A stretch of 64,000 bases of DNA. Origin: Paenibacillus sp. 1001270B_150601_E10 (lineage in GTDB: Bacteria; Bacillota; Bacilli; Paenibacillales; Paenibacillaceae). The notes beneath the pieces were generated by a model. It saw nothing but the letters and a program-made list of their open reading frames with translations. It searched no databases and was not told the origin of the DNA. The translations under genes and the position numbers were made by a program. Shown piece by piece: positions 47,261 through 55,554 of this stretch (positions are counted from its first letter, which is position 1; each line of letters opens with the position of its first letter). The stretch lies in assembly GCF_015558675.1 (NCBI RefSeq), contig NZ_JADMOL010000003.1:203160-267159 (forward strand), given 5' to 3'.

Positions 47261-47757
47261 ATGCCTGTCTTGGAACCTCAATCTGCTTCTATGATTCGGC
47301 AGCTTAAGCTCATTCGTCAACAGACTGAACAGCTATGGGCAGCTCTAAAATATGATGTTATGGCCAGAGGTTATGACTGTACAAAAAAACCTCTAGGGCG
47401 TTCAGCCAAGCAACATCAATAGAGGACTACGTGAACATACAGAACCTGCTTAAAGATACGATGCATCTTCCCTATACACTCGCTGGCCTTCGTACATCAA
47501 TGGAGCATATGTGGGGGTATATTAGCAAACAAGCAAGCGCTGAAGAGTGCACGCGCTTCAGGGAACGGTGGGATCAGTGGATAGAAAGCGTATCGTCTGG
47601 CGATTCACCTGCTGGTGCTTCTTATGCAAATAAGAATCCTCTTCCCTATAATGCCGTTCACATTCTAACATTTATCAAGGGCTTATCCGATATTTATCAG
47701 GTTGCCTACTTATCGCGGACCTTTGAGGCAGGATTTGACGCATTACGTAACCTTTGA
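47261..47757 (+). pseudogene. DUF1722/YbgA-like small protein split by a -1 shift at an A7 run
   Basis: Two overlapping frames form one plausible protein of about 165 residues. The first, from ATG 47261 (GGAG 7 bases upstream), runs through LWAALKYDVMARGYDC and stops at 47420-47422. The second continues in the -1 frame from the A7 run at 47383-47389 with EHMWGYISKQ and ILTFIKGLSDIYQVAYL. The order of conserved residues resembles the C-terminal half of DUF1722/YbgA, without the usual N-terminal domain; that family call is tentative. The run is an A AAA AAA slippery heptamer in the correct register, so slippage could restore the full protein. It may instead be a one-base loss. Confidence 0.55.
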
Positions 47758-47808
47758 TGTGTTACTAAGCCAACATTATATGCTAACGCAAAGGATGAAC
47801 CGACACCT

Positions 47809-48549
47809 ATGACCGACGTGTTAATCGGAAGCACCATTTCCGCCCTATCGACAGGGCTTGGCGCCATTCCTATTTTGTTTATGAAGCATCTGTCACATCG
47901 ATGGCGCGATATCCTGCTTGCTTACACAGCAGGCATTATGACTTCCGCTTCGATGCTTAGCCTGATTCCAGAAGCGCTTGCGCAGTCCAATGTGCTGGTC
48001 GTAGCATTGGGGCTATTGCTAGGCACGCTTACGCTCTTGTTTCTTGAGCACAAAGTTCCGCATATGGATCTTGAGGATCCGAATGCTCGGCATCTTTTTA
48101 ACCTGAACATTGATAAACAGGCCTTTCTCATTATTGCGGCCATTATACTGCATAACCTTCCGGAAGGTTTATCCGTCGGGGTAAGCTATGCAAGCTCCAA
48201 TGACGCCTTAGGGCCATTGATCGCCTTTTCCATAGGCCTGCAGAATGCGCCTGAGGGTTTCCTCGTTGCCTTGTTCCTCGTTAATCAGCAGGTGAACAGG
48301 TGGAAGGCGCTTGGCATCGCAACCCTGACCGGGGTTGTAGAGATCGTAACGAGCCTCCTTGGATTTTACTTAAGCAGCATGATCGATAATCTTGTTCCAT
48401 ACGGCCTTGCCTTCGCCGCGGGCGCAATGATGTTTATTGTCTATAAAGAGCTTATTCCTGAGAGCCACGGTCATGGCTTTCAACGAGCTGCTACGGTATC
48501 GTTTGTGCTTGGGCTCATCACGATGTTGGCTTTATCGAACTTGATCTAA
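47809..48549 (+). CDS. ZIP family divalent metal transporter
   Basis: Membrane transporter of 246 residues with eight predicted spans. The ZIP metal path is visible as HNLPEGLSVG in one helix and QNAPEGFLVAL in the next, with a late KELIPESHGHG. It likely imports zinc or another divalent metal, though related proteins can export. The ribosome site is weak (AAGGATG at about 13 bases). It lies about 50 bases after the frameshifted gene. Confidence 0.88.
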   Translation: MTDVLIGSTISALSTGLGAIPILFMKHLSHRWRDILLAYTAGIMTSASMLSLIPEALAQSNVLVVALGLLLGTLTLLFLEHKVPHMDLEDPNARHLFNLNIDKQAFLIIAAIILHNLPEGLSVGVSYASSNDALGPLIAFSIGLQNAPEGFLVALFLVNQQVNRWKALGIATLTGVVEIVTSLLGFYLSSMIDNLVPYGLAFAAGAMMFIVYKELIPESHGHGFQRAATVSFVLGLITMLALSNLI

Positions 48550-48597
48550 AGTATTTTAAGGGAGCAAGTTTGTATTGAATAATCAGTAAAAGACAAT

Positions 48598-48642
48598 AAG
48601 GATGCTCTCCTATTTATATAGGAAGAGCTCCTTTCCTTTTTG
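48598..48642 (+). terminator. Intrinsic terminator of the ZIP gene
   Basis: An imperfect stem of about 16 bp (AAGGATGCTCTCCTAT with ATAGGAAGAGCTCCTT) is followed by TCCTTTTT. The stretch from 48643 to 48854 shows nothing else I can name. Confidence 0.7.
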
Positions 48643-48854
48643 GTTATGCAAACTGAGACTGCTGGCGCCCAACTATTGCATGAATGGGGGAATTGCAGGT
48701 CATCCTATGGTTTAACCCGATATTTTTCTTAAATGGAAGACCTATATACCATAGATCAACGCTTCTGCGAGGCATGATTCTCAATAAAATATGATAAATT
48801 TGAGAACACTTTTACAGATAAGCGCTTTCCCTTCGATTTACCAGACAAAGACTC

Positions 48855-48882
48855 TTGAAAGATTGTATTAAAGTGTTACAAT
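48855..48882 (+). promoter_or_regulatory. Extended -10 promoter of the FMN-binding lipoprotein gene
   Basis: TTGAAA at 48855-48860, a 16-base spacer and TACAAT at 48877-48882, with TG one base before the -10. Transcription should begin near 48889. Confidence 0.6.
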
Positions 48883-48973
48883 GTATTTGCAACGAGTTAG
48901 ATAAAATTTTCACAAATAAGATTTAACTCAGTTTCAAGCTTAATACTCAAAAATTAGAGAAGGTGTGGTTGAG

Positions 48974-49822
48974 ATGAAAAAGAATTTAGCATTGCTTGTA
49001 GCGGCAATGATGGCATTTGGCCTATTGGTAGGTTGCGGTGCAAAAGACAACGCAGAAAGCCCTTCTACCTCTACGGAGCAGCCTTCCACTGGCACTGAGC
49101 AAGGACAATACGCAGATGGTAACTACTTTGCAAAAGGTACGCCTGACGACAACGGCTGGATGTACATGGTTCAGCTTGACGTTAAAGATGGCAAAATTAC
49201 AGCTGTGAACTGGGATGCAGCTAATACAAAAACAGCTGGAGATACAAAGAAACAACAATCCATCTCCGGTGAATATGGCATGAAAAAAGGCGGAGCTTCT
49301 TCTGAATGGCATGAGCAAGCGAAGCTGATGGAAGATACATTGATTGAAAAGCAAGATCCTAAGAAAATCGAAGTAACTGACGAAGGTAAAACGGATGCAG
49401 TCTCCGGCGTATCCATTCATGTTGGTGACTTCGTGAAGCTAGCTGAACAAGCGCTTGCTGCTGGCCCTGTAGAAAAAGGTGCTTACAAAGACGGTGCTTA
49501 CAAAGCTGAAGGCAAAGACTTCGATGATCAAGGCTGGAAAGAAACAATCAACGTTACCGTATTCGACGGACAAATCGTTGCGGTAAACTGGGATAACGTA
49601 AACAAAGAGGGCGCTTCTAAGAAAGAGCAAGCTGCAGCTGGAACATACGGCATGAACTGGCATGAGCAAGCTAACAATATGGAAGCTGCTTTGATCGAGA
49701 AACAAGATCCAGCTCAACTTGGCGTTAAAGAAGATGGCACAACAGATGCTGTATCTGGCGTATCCATCCACGTTAACGGCTTTGTGAAATTGGCTGAAGA
49801 AGCTCTTCAAGGCGCGAAGTAA
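48974..49822 (+). CDS. Lipoprotein with two FMN-binding domains (PplA-like)
   Basis: Surface lipoprotein of 282 residues with lipobox LVGC (C21) and a Ser/Thr/Glu-rich linker. Two tandem repeats of about 110 residues follow, each with WYM/WKE-type strands, a WHEQA helix and a closing DAVSGVS motif at 141-147 and 258-264. The last Ser of each motif fits the site where ApbE-type enzymes attach FMN covalently. The organisation matches PplA of Listeria, which passes electrons to extracellular acceptors. ATG 48974 is preferred to GTG 48965 because AAGG is too close to the latter. The next gene is an NDH-2, also as in Listeria. The electron-transfer role is inference. Confidence 0.8.
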   Translation: MKKNLALLVAAMMAFGLLVGCGAKDNAESPSTSTEQPSTGTEQGQYADGNYFAKGTPDDNGWMYMVQLDVKDGKITAVNWDAANTKTAGDTKKQQSISGEYGMKKGGASSEWHEQAKLMEDTLIEKQDPKKIEVTDEGKTDAVSGVSIHVGDFVKLAEQALAAGPVEKGAYKDGAYKAEGKDFDDQGWKETINVTVFDGQIVAVNWDNVNKEGASKKEQAAAGTYGMNWHEQANNMEAALIEKQDPAQLGVKEDGTTDAVSGVSIHVNGFVKLAEEALQGAK

Positions 49823-49964
49823 TCTTTGCCCTTGAGTACTCTCGTACGATTTAGTTTCAAAAGTTGTTCGTAATCGCGTTAAAGATAAGAAAATGAACGC
49901 TATCGAGCGATATAAAGAACATTGGCGGCTCCGAAGCAAGAATATACCGGTAATGACTTACCAC

Positions 49965-49990
49965 CTGTGAAAATCATCACAGACTTTTTT
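49965..49990 (+). promoter_or_regulatory. Dyad TGTGA-N6-TCACA with T6 tail (terminator or Fnr/Rex-type operator)
   Basis: CTGTGA at 49965-49970 and TCACAG at 49976-49981 form a short stem followed by T6, as in a weak terminator for the lipoprotein gene. The same bases are an exact TGTGA-N6-TCACA, the core of Fnr sites in Bacillus and close to Rex sites. TTTATA at 50008-50013 could be the -10 of an activator-dependent ndh promoter. Both readings are open. Confidence 0.45.
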
Positions 49991-50084
49991 GCCCCGGAGC
50001 CCCATTGTTTATATGGTGACATTAAAACCTGCAATAGGTTTGATGATAATTTTATTATTATTTTATCAGGGGTGAATCCAAGCC

Positions 50085-51941
50085 ATGAAAAAGATCGTTG
50101 TATTGGGCGGCGGTTATGGCGGTGTGCTGACGGCGAAGAAGCTTGCAAAGCGTCTTAGCAATGAAAAGGACGTAAGCATTTCCCTCATAGACCGCAAACC
50201 TTATCATACGATGTTGACGGAATTGCACGAAGTGGCAGCATGCCGCGTCGACGAAGAAGCTATTAAAATGGATTTGAAGCAAATCTTTGCTGGACGTAAA
50301 GTAGATGTTGTGCTGGATGAGATCACAAGTATCGACTTTGACGGTCAGTCCCTTAAAGGTAACCACAAATCCTATGATTACGATTATCTCGTAGTTGGTA
50401 CAGGTTGTAAGCCTTCCTTCTTTGGCATCCCTGGTGCTGAAGAGAATTCATTCTCGTTTTGGTCCTATGAAGATGCCGTGAAATTGAAGCGTCAAATTCG
50501 CGACATGTTCTTGCAAGCATCCAAAACACCTGATGCAGAGCGCCGTAAAGAGCTTCTTACTTTCGTTGTCGTGGGCGCGGGCTTTACAGGTGTGGAGTTG
50601 ATCGGTGAGATCGCAGAATATCGTGCAGAACTCTGCCATGAGTTCCATATCGATGAAAATGAAGTTCGCTTGGTTGTTGCCGATATGGCACCTAAGATTC
50701 TTCCAATCCTTCCTGATAAATTGATTCAAAAAGCAGCTAAGTACCTTCGCAAGATGAACGTTGAAATGATTACTAGCGCGAAGATCACTGGCGTTACAGA
50801 AAATTCTGTTGTTCTTGGCGATAAAGGCGACGTTAAAGCCGCTACGATCGTATGGACAGCAGGTGTTGAAGGTTCTGACCTCGTAGGCAACCTTGACGTT
50901 CAACAAAATGGACGCAAGCGTATTGTAACGAATGATAAGCTTCAATCCGTTGATCATGAAAATGTATATGTTGTCGGCGACAACATCTTCTATATTCCTG
51001 AAGGTGAAGAGCGTCCGATTCCTCAGATGGTTGAAAATGCTGAGCTGTCTGCAGGCGTTATCGCTCACAACATCGTAGCAGACATCAAGAATGGCAAACA
51101 TAAGTCATACAAACCAACCTTCCACGGAACGATGGTATGTATCGGCGGTCGTTATGGTGTAGCATCTGTCGGTCTTCCTGGCAAGATGTTCAACTGCTCT
51201 GGTTTCTTAGCAATGCTGTTCAAGCACCTGATTAACATGGTGTATTTCATTCAAGTGCTTGGCTTCCATAAAGTGTGGACTTACAAGATTCATGAGTTCT
51301 TCCGTGTGAAGAACAACCGCAGCTTCGTTGGCGGACACTTGGCTATGCGTTCTCCGAACATCTGGCTTGTACCACTTCGTATCTTTGTCGGTGGTAAATG
51401 GTTCCTTGAAGGTATAGACAAGATGCAGAAAATTCTTGCTGATCCGTCCAAGATCTTCTTGATCCCTGCTCCTGTAGCAGACGGAACATCAGGTGCTTCT
51501 GTTGCTGATGCTGCAACAAGTGCTTCCCAAGCTGCTGAAGGCGCTGCTGAAGCATTCGGTCCTGCTCTTCCAGTTCCTGATTTCCTTAAGAGCATGGTTA
51601 ACTGGTCCATGGATACGTTCTTCTATACCAGCGACGGCGGCTTCACAGCTCTTGCGCACTTCTTCCAAACCGCTATGGTTGTTGCTGAATTGGTATTCGG
51701 TGCAATGTTGATTCTTGGTTTGTTCACGGCTCTTTCTTCCCTTGCGACAATGGCGATGGGCGTTATGATCTATATGTCCGGTATGGCGGGATATGAAATG
51801 CTCTGGTACTTCTTCGGTGCATGCGCATTGATCGGTGGTTCCGGAAGCACGCTTGGTCTCGACTACTACTTGTACCCTCATATGAAACGTGTCTGGAAGA
51901 AGATTCCGTTCGTGAAAAAATGGTACCTTTATACGGACTAA
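50085..51941 (+). CDS. Type II NADH dehydrogenase fused to a DoxX-like membrane region
   Basis: Flavoprotein of 618 residues that oxidises NADH and reduces a quinone. Residues 1-400 are NDH-2: FAD-binding VLGGGYGG, NADH-binding VVVGAGFTGVELIGE, and VYVVGDN. Beyond the normal end, RIFVGGKWFLEGIDKM begins a DoxX-like part, interrupted by an Ala-rich linker around residues 470-490 and followed by three hydrophobic helices ending near a basic tail. This build, an NDH-2 with a C-terminal membrane extension, is that of Ndh2 in the Listeria extracellular electron transfer locus. AGGGGTG lies 10 bases before the ATG. Genes for polyprenyl diphosphate synthesis follow. Confidence 0.88.
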   Translation: MKKIVVLGGGYGGVLTAKKLAKRLSNEKDVSISLIDRKPYHTMLTELHEVAACRVDEEAIKMDLKQIFAGRKVDVVLDEITSIDFDGQSLKGNHKSYDYDYLVVGTGCKPSFFGIPGAEENSFSFWSYEDAVKLKRQIRDMFLQASKTPDAERRKELLTFVVVGAGFTGVELIGEIAEYRAELCHEFHIDENEVRLVVADMAPKILPILPDKLIQKAAKYLRKMNVEMITSAKITGVTENSVVLGDKGDVKAATIVWTAGVEGSDLVGNLDVQQNGRKRIVTNDKLQSVDHENVYVVGDNIFYIPEGEERPIPQMVENAELSAGVIAHNIVADIKNGKHKSYKPTFHGTMVCIGGRYGVASVGLPGKMFNCSGFLAMLFKHLINMVYFIQVLGFHKVWTYKIHEFFRVKNNRSFVGGHLAMRSPNIWLVPLRIFVGGKWFLEGIDKMQKILADPSKIFLIPAPVADGTSGASVADAATSASQAAEGAAEAFGPALPVPDFLKSMVNWSMDTFFYTSDGGFTALAHFFQTAMVVAELVFGAMLILGLFTALSSLATMAMGVMIYMSGMAGYEMLWYFFGACALIGGSGSTLGLDYYLYPHMKRVWKKIPFVKKWYLYTD

Positions 51942-51976
51942 TGCGTAAATAAGAATAGATGTGTTTCTATAAACGT

Positions 51977-52007
51977 AAAGTAATGTGTACATGCTGCACA
52001 TTACTTT
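51977..52007 (+). terminator. Hairpin downstream of the NDH-2 gene
   Basis: An 11-bp stem (AAAGTAATGTG with CACATTACTTT) with a 9-base loop lies between the NDH-2 stop and the next gene. Few T residues follow, so it may only attenuate read-through to the prenyl synthase genes. Confidence 0.5.
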
Positions 52008-52038
52008 ACTTATTTGTACAGGGAAGCGGGGTGTTTCT

Positions 52039-52521
52039 ATGAACCAGAACCTCATGCAAGAGACAAATCAATTATTGAATCATGAGCTCCCACAGCAAGC
52101 TGGACTCCATCTAACGGCAGGAGAAGACGAGCCTAGTCTTCGCGATATGGCCGAGCTGCTGTTGGATTACGATATGGAACCGGAAGAGCGGCGCATCATT
52201 CTCGGATGCTATTGGCTGCTGCTTAAGGCTTATCGTTCCCATGATGGTTTGCCTGCGCATGCAGAGGTCGCAGGACGAGCCGTATTGGATGGAGACTTCC
52301 TTATGAGCTTCTATTTGCAGTTCGCGGTGCGACATGGTTTCGTAGACCTTGTTAGCGACTTAGCACGTACAAATAAGCTCATCCAGATTCGTCTTGCGGA
52401 AGGTTCAAGATCCGCAATGTCCCAGCTTCATCAGAGGCTGACTCGATTTGTTGCCAAGCGATACTCTAGACGTTACGCCTCTACGCAGCGTTATAAGCAG
52501 GTGACCTATGACGTTATCTAA
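52039..52521 (+). CDS. Probable small subunit of a polyprenyl diphosphate synthase (HepS-like, divergent)
   Basis: 160-residue soluble protein. The pattern VLDGDFLMSFYLQFAVRHG followed by LVSDLARTNKLIQIRL resembles the conserved core of heptaprenyl diphosphate synthase component 1, which sets product length in the two-subunit enzyme. The gene overlaps the catalytic subunit gene by 14 bases, as expected of partners. Start 52039 was chosen because GCGGGG lies 8 bases before it; an earlier frame start at 51985 lies in the hairpin. The assignment relies on context as much as on sequence. Confidence 0.45.
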   Translation: MNQNLMQETNQLLNHELPQQAGLHLTAGEDEPSLRDMAELLLDYDMEPEERRIILGCYWLLLKAYRSHDGLPAHAEVAGRAVLDGDFLMSFYLQFAVRHGFVDLVSDLARTNKLIQIRLAEGSRSAMSQLHQRLTRFVAKRYSRRYASTQRYKQVTYDVI

Positions 52522-53503
52522 TGTTTCATTGCCCGATCAATTGCACATTTCGCTTGAACGTGTGAATCGAGACCTAGAACGCATCATAACCTATGATCAA
52601 GACCTTGCTTCACGATCGATCGTCGCAACGAGCGTGCTTGATCTCATTCGAGCTGGCGGCAAACGCTTACGGCCCCTAATGGTGATCGTCGGCAGCAGAT
52701 TCGGGGATGACCCAGAAAATCGGGATGTATACAAATTAGCAGCTGTGTGCGAATTCATTCATGCCGCTTCCCTGATCCATGACGACATCCTAGATCAAGC
52801 TGACACACGGCGCGGGCAGCCTGCGCTTCATCGCAAGGTTGGAACCAAAACCGCGGTATACATCGGCAATTACATCACCTGCCGTGTCATTGAGCTGCTC
52901 ACCGGCCAAGGCACTGAGCTTGAGAATTACATTCAAGATCTTACATCGGTTACAACAACCCAGCTCTGTCTTGGGGAATATCAGCAGATGGAACAGCGTT
53001 ATAATTTCAATATTACGTTGGAACAATATTGGGAGAAGACGCGCAATAAGACGGCCCTCTTGATGGCCGCTTCCCTGCAGGTAGGCGCAAGAGCAGGCAT
53101 GGCAGACCTTGAAGTGGCGGATGCCTTATATGAGTTCGGCGATTACTTAGGGATGGCCTTCCAGGTACGAGATGATGTGCTCGATTACATGCAGACGGCA
53201 GATACGCTTGGTAAGCCGGCTGGTGCCGATCTTCGAAATGGACAGGTAACCCTTCCAGCTATGATCGCAAAGGAGGATCCGTATATCCGCAAGCACCTTA
53301 TCACCTTGACAGAGGAATCACCGATCGAAGCCTTTGATGAGGCGGTTGGGCTTATCCGGGATAGTGGGGCGCTGGCGGAGGCACTGGATATGAGTCATGC
53401 CTTTATGCAAAAAGCTTGGAATCTGTCCGAAGAGCTGGCGGATTATCCTGCACATCGAGACCTGCAAACGCTGTGGCGTTATTTTGAAGAACGAACGTAT
53501 TAG
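52508..53503 (+). CDS. Polyprenyl diphosphate synthase, catalytic subunit (HepT-like)
   Basis: Trans-prenyltransferase of 331 residues making the isoprenoid tail of menaquinone or a similar quinone. The two Asp-rich motifs are present as HDDILDQADTRRG and QVRDDVLDYMQTADTLGKP. GGKRLRP and the helix FIHAASLIHDD are also typical. The ATG follows CAGGTGACCT within the preceding gene. In the Listeria electron-transfer locus a comparable gene (DmkB) supplies the tail of a dedicated demethylmenaquinone. A housekeeping copy elsewhere in the genome would support such a separate role. Confidence 0.88.
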   Translation: MTLSNVSLPDQLHISLERVNRDLERIITYDQDLASRSIVATSVLDLIRAGGKRLRPLMVIVGSRFGDDPENRDVYKLAAVCEFIHAASLIHDDILDQADTRRGQPALHRKVGTKTAVYIGNYITCRVIELLTGQGTELENYIQDLTSVTTTQLCLGEYQQMEQRYNFNITLEQYWEKTRNKTALLMAASLQVGARAGMADLEVADALYEFGDYLGMAFQVRDDVLDYMQTADTLGKPAGADLRNGQVTLPAMIAKEDPYIRKHLITLTEESPIEAFDEAVGLIRDSGALAEALDMSHAFMQKAWNLSEELADYPAHRDLQTLWRYFEERTY

Positions 53504-53590
53504 ATCCCATCCACTTTCATGACGTTCAGCAGAATGGTATGATGGGAATACCTGTCACGATGCATTTGTTGTTCAAAAGGAGGATGGACG

Positions 53591-54124
53591 GTGCAGCCTC
53601 GTCGATTTGTTATTGAAGCCATTATGCTCGCGATATACGGCCACCTGCTTGATCCCAAGCAGCCGGTACAGTATATCATTCCGTATACTTCGATCATGGA
53701 GCTATATGAAATACGCGAGAGCGGAGAGCGGGTTATGCCGGAACCAGAGGAAGATCAGCTCGCACAGCGTTATATCCATGAGCTGCTTGATTATTTCGAA
53801 AGCGATCTGAATGATAAAAAGATCAAACGGGCGCTTTCTCAGCCATGGAAGAGCAGTCAGCCTCTCCTGTTAGAGTCAAATGCGAGCTGTATCGTGATCA
53901 ATGCGATGGACAATATGCAGTACGGGGAGCTCTTTGACCCTATTGAAACGGAATTGATCTTAACGAGCATTCGGGAGCAAGCTCCGCTGTTAACCGATCA
54001 ATTCGAGTTTATTAGTCGGCTCATTGAACACGAAGTCCCTGTTCCGGTCTATGATGTGGATGACTTTGAATATGCTGTCGAGCATGATCTGGAGACCGAT
54101 CATTATCGGCTAGGCAAACCTTAA
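53591..54124 (+). CDS. Conserved hypothetical protein
   Basis: 177-residue acidic protein without signal peptide or membrane span. The sequence (FVIEAIMLAIYG, YIIPYTSIMELYE, YGELFDPIETELILTSIREQ, VYDVDDFEYAVE) recalls a Paenibacillus-specific family sometimes labelled ADP-heptose synthase without good reason. I do not assign a function. The GTG start at 53591 is supported by AAAGGAGGATGGACG. It lies 87 bases after the prenyl synthase gene and ends at a strong terminator. Confidence 0.65.
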   Translation: MQPRRFVIEAIMLAIYGHLLDPKQPVQYIIPYTSIMELYEIRESGERVMPEPEEDQLAQRYIHELLDYFESDLNDKKIKRALSQPWKSSQPLLLESNASCIVINAMDNMQYGELFDPIETELILTSIREQAPLLTDQFEFISRLIEHEVPVPVYDVDDFEYAVEHDLETDHYRLGKP

Positions 54125-54183
54125 TAAAAAGAGACAGTCCCTTTTTCATCCTATCGATGAGTTTAAGGGGCTGTCTCTTTTTT
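54125..54183. terminator. Bidirectional intrinsic terminator
   Basis: AAAAAGAGACAG pairs with CTGTCTCTTTTT around a loop of about 30 bases, with A/T runs on both sides. It separates the convergent hypothetical gene and the PTS EIIC gene. Confidence 0.85.
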
Positions 54184-54195
54184 TATCAGGCCATT

Positions 54196-55554
54196 CTAGT
54201 GCGCAGCTGCGAGACCTTCCTCAGGTATTTCCTCACGTTGGCTGCTTTTATCCCACTGCTTAAAGAATGGGTAGTACAAAAGGAAAGCTATCAATACATT
54301 CACCAATTGCATAACCGCCCCGGATATCTTACCGCCAGTTGCTAAAAATCCGCTGATGCCGATTGGCATTGTCCAAGGAATTGCAATCCCGACAGGACGA
54401 GCAACCCATCCCCATGACATGGCATAGTATGTGACGACTGCTGTGACTATCGGTGTGAGAATGAAAGGGATTCCTAGTCTTGGGTTCAAGACGATGGGAA
54501 TGCTGTAAATGATAGGCTCGCTAATGTTAAATATGGCGGGAAGCAGGGATACCTTCCCCATCACTCGAGCCTGCTTGCTGACCGCAAATACATTCATCAG
54601 CACCACTAGTGCCAGCAAGGAGCCCGCACCACCGATTGCAATCCACACATCGAAAAATTGCTGTGTCACAATATGAGGCGGCGTCAAATCGGGATGATTT
54701 GTGTAAAACATCCGATTCTCATCCATGAGTGTAATCCATACGGGGACGACAAATGCGCCTATAAGTGCTCCGCCGTGAATGCCAAGTAGCCAGAACAGCT
54801 GCATCACGAGAACAATAACTACAACCCCGCCGATGGACCCCGCAGCTTGTTTCAAGGGCTCAGCTAGGAGCCGGGATACAATATCAAACAAATCCTTGTA
54901 GCCTCCCCACTCGATTCCGACTCGGACGAGGAAGAAAAACAGAATGACGACGAGCACTGGTATTAAAGCAGACAAGGAACGGGCAACAACAGCAGGTACC
55001 TGTGAAGGAAGCGAGATAAGCGCTTTTCTTTTTGCAAGGAGTTGGACGAATTTGAAGGAAACCAGCGCCACGAGGATTCCGACGAATATCCCTTTGCTTC
55101 CTAAATACGTGGTCGAGATAACCCCGTCGATTCGAACCTCTGCTTGCTGAATGACCAATTGCGTATAATCTGGCGTTAGCATGAAAAAGGACACGAGACT
55201 CAGAACACCGCACAGCACTGCATCAAGCTCTGCCCTCTCTCCAAGCCGATAGGCGACACCAAAGCTGATCACAAGCGCGGAGATGCCGTAGGTGGCATGG
55301 ATCGGAATCATCAATGCTGTCTTCCATTCGCTGCCGAATAGGCTCGACATCCACTGCTCATAGCCAGGTATAGGCAGGCTTGAAAAGATCAGAAAAAGAG
55401 AGCCAATCATAAAAAGAGGAATCGTCAGCATGACACTATCCCGGATCGATAGGATATAAGGGTTGTCTGCCCATGCAGCAACGCTATTTTTTATTCTGGT
55501 TGATAGAGACAGGGGTTGAATGGGTGATTCCCCCTTAGGAAGATATTTTGGCAT
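54196..55554 (-). CDS. PTS EIIC permease, cellobiose/lactose family
   Basis: Membrane subunit of a phosphotransferase sugar importer, 452 residues with about ten spans. Typical segments are SIRDSVMLTIPLFMIGSLFLI, FWLLGIHGGALIGAFVVPVW, and PAIFNISEPIIYSIPIVLNP, the substrate-binding region around NISEP. The EIIA and EIIB partners are not nearby. The frame reaches 55788 inside the upstream gene, but ATG 55554 with GAGG 10 bases upstream is the likely start, giving a 20-base overlap with the glycosyltransferase gene. The pairing with a glycosyltransferase is unusual. Confidence 0.85.
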   Translation of the reverse strand: MPKYLPKGESPIQPLSLSTRIKNSVAAWADNPYILSIRDSVMLTIPLFMIGSLFLIFSSLPIPGYEQWMSSLFGSEWKTALMIPIHATYGISALVISFGVAYRLGERAELDAVLCGVLSLVSFFMLTPDYTQLVIQQAEVRIDGVISTTYLGSKGIFVGILVALVSFKFVQLLAKRKALISLPSQVPAVVARSLSALIPVLVVILFFFLVRVGIEWGGYKDLFDIVSRLLAEPLKQAAGSIGGVVVIVLVMQLFWLLGIHGGALIGAFVVPVWITLMDENRMFYTNHPDLTPPHIVTQQFFDVWIAIGGAGSLLALVVLMNVFAVSKQARVMGKVSLLPAIFNISEPIIYSIPIVLNPRLGIPFILTPIVTAVVTYYAMSWGWVARPVGIAIPWTMPIGISGFLATGGKISGAVMQLVNVLIAFLLYYPFFKQWDKSSQREEIPEEGLAAAH

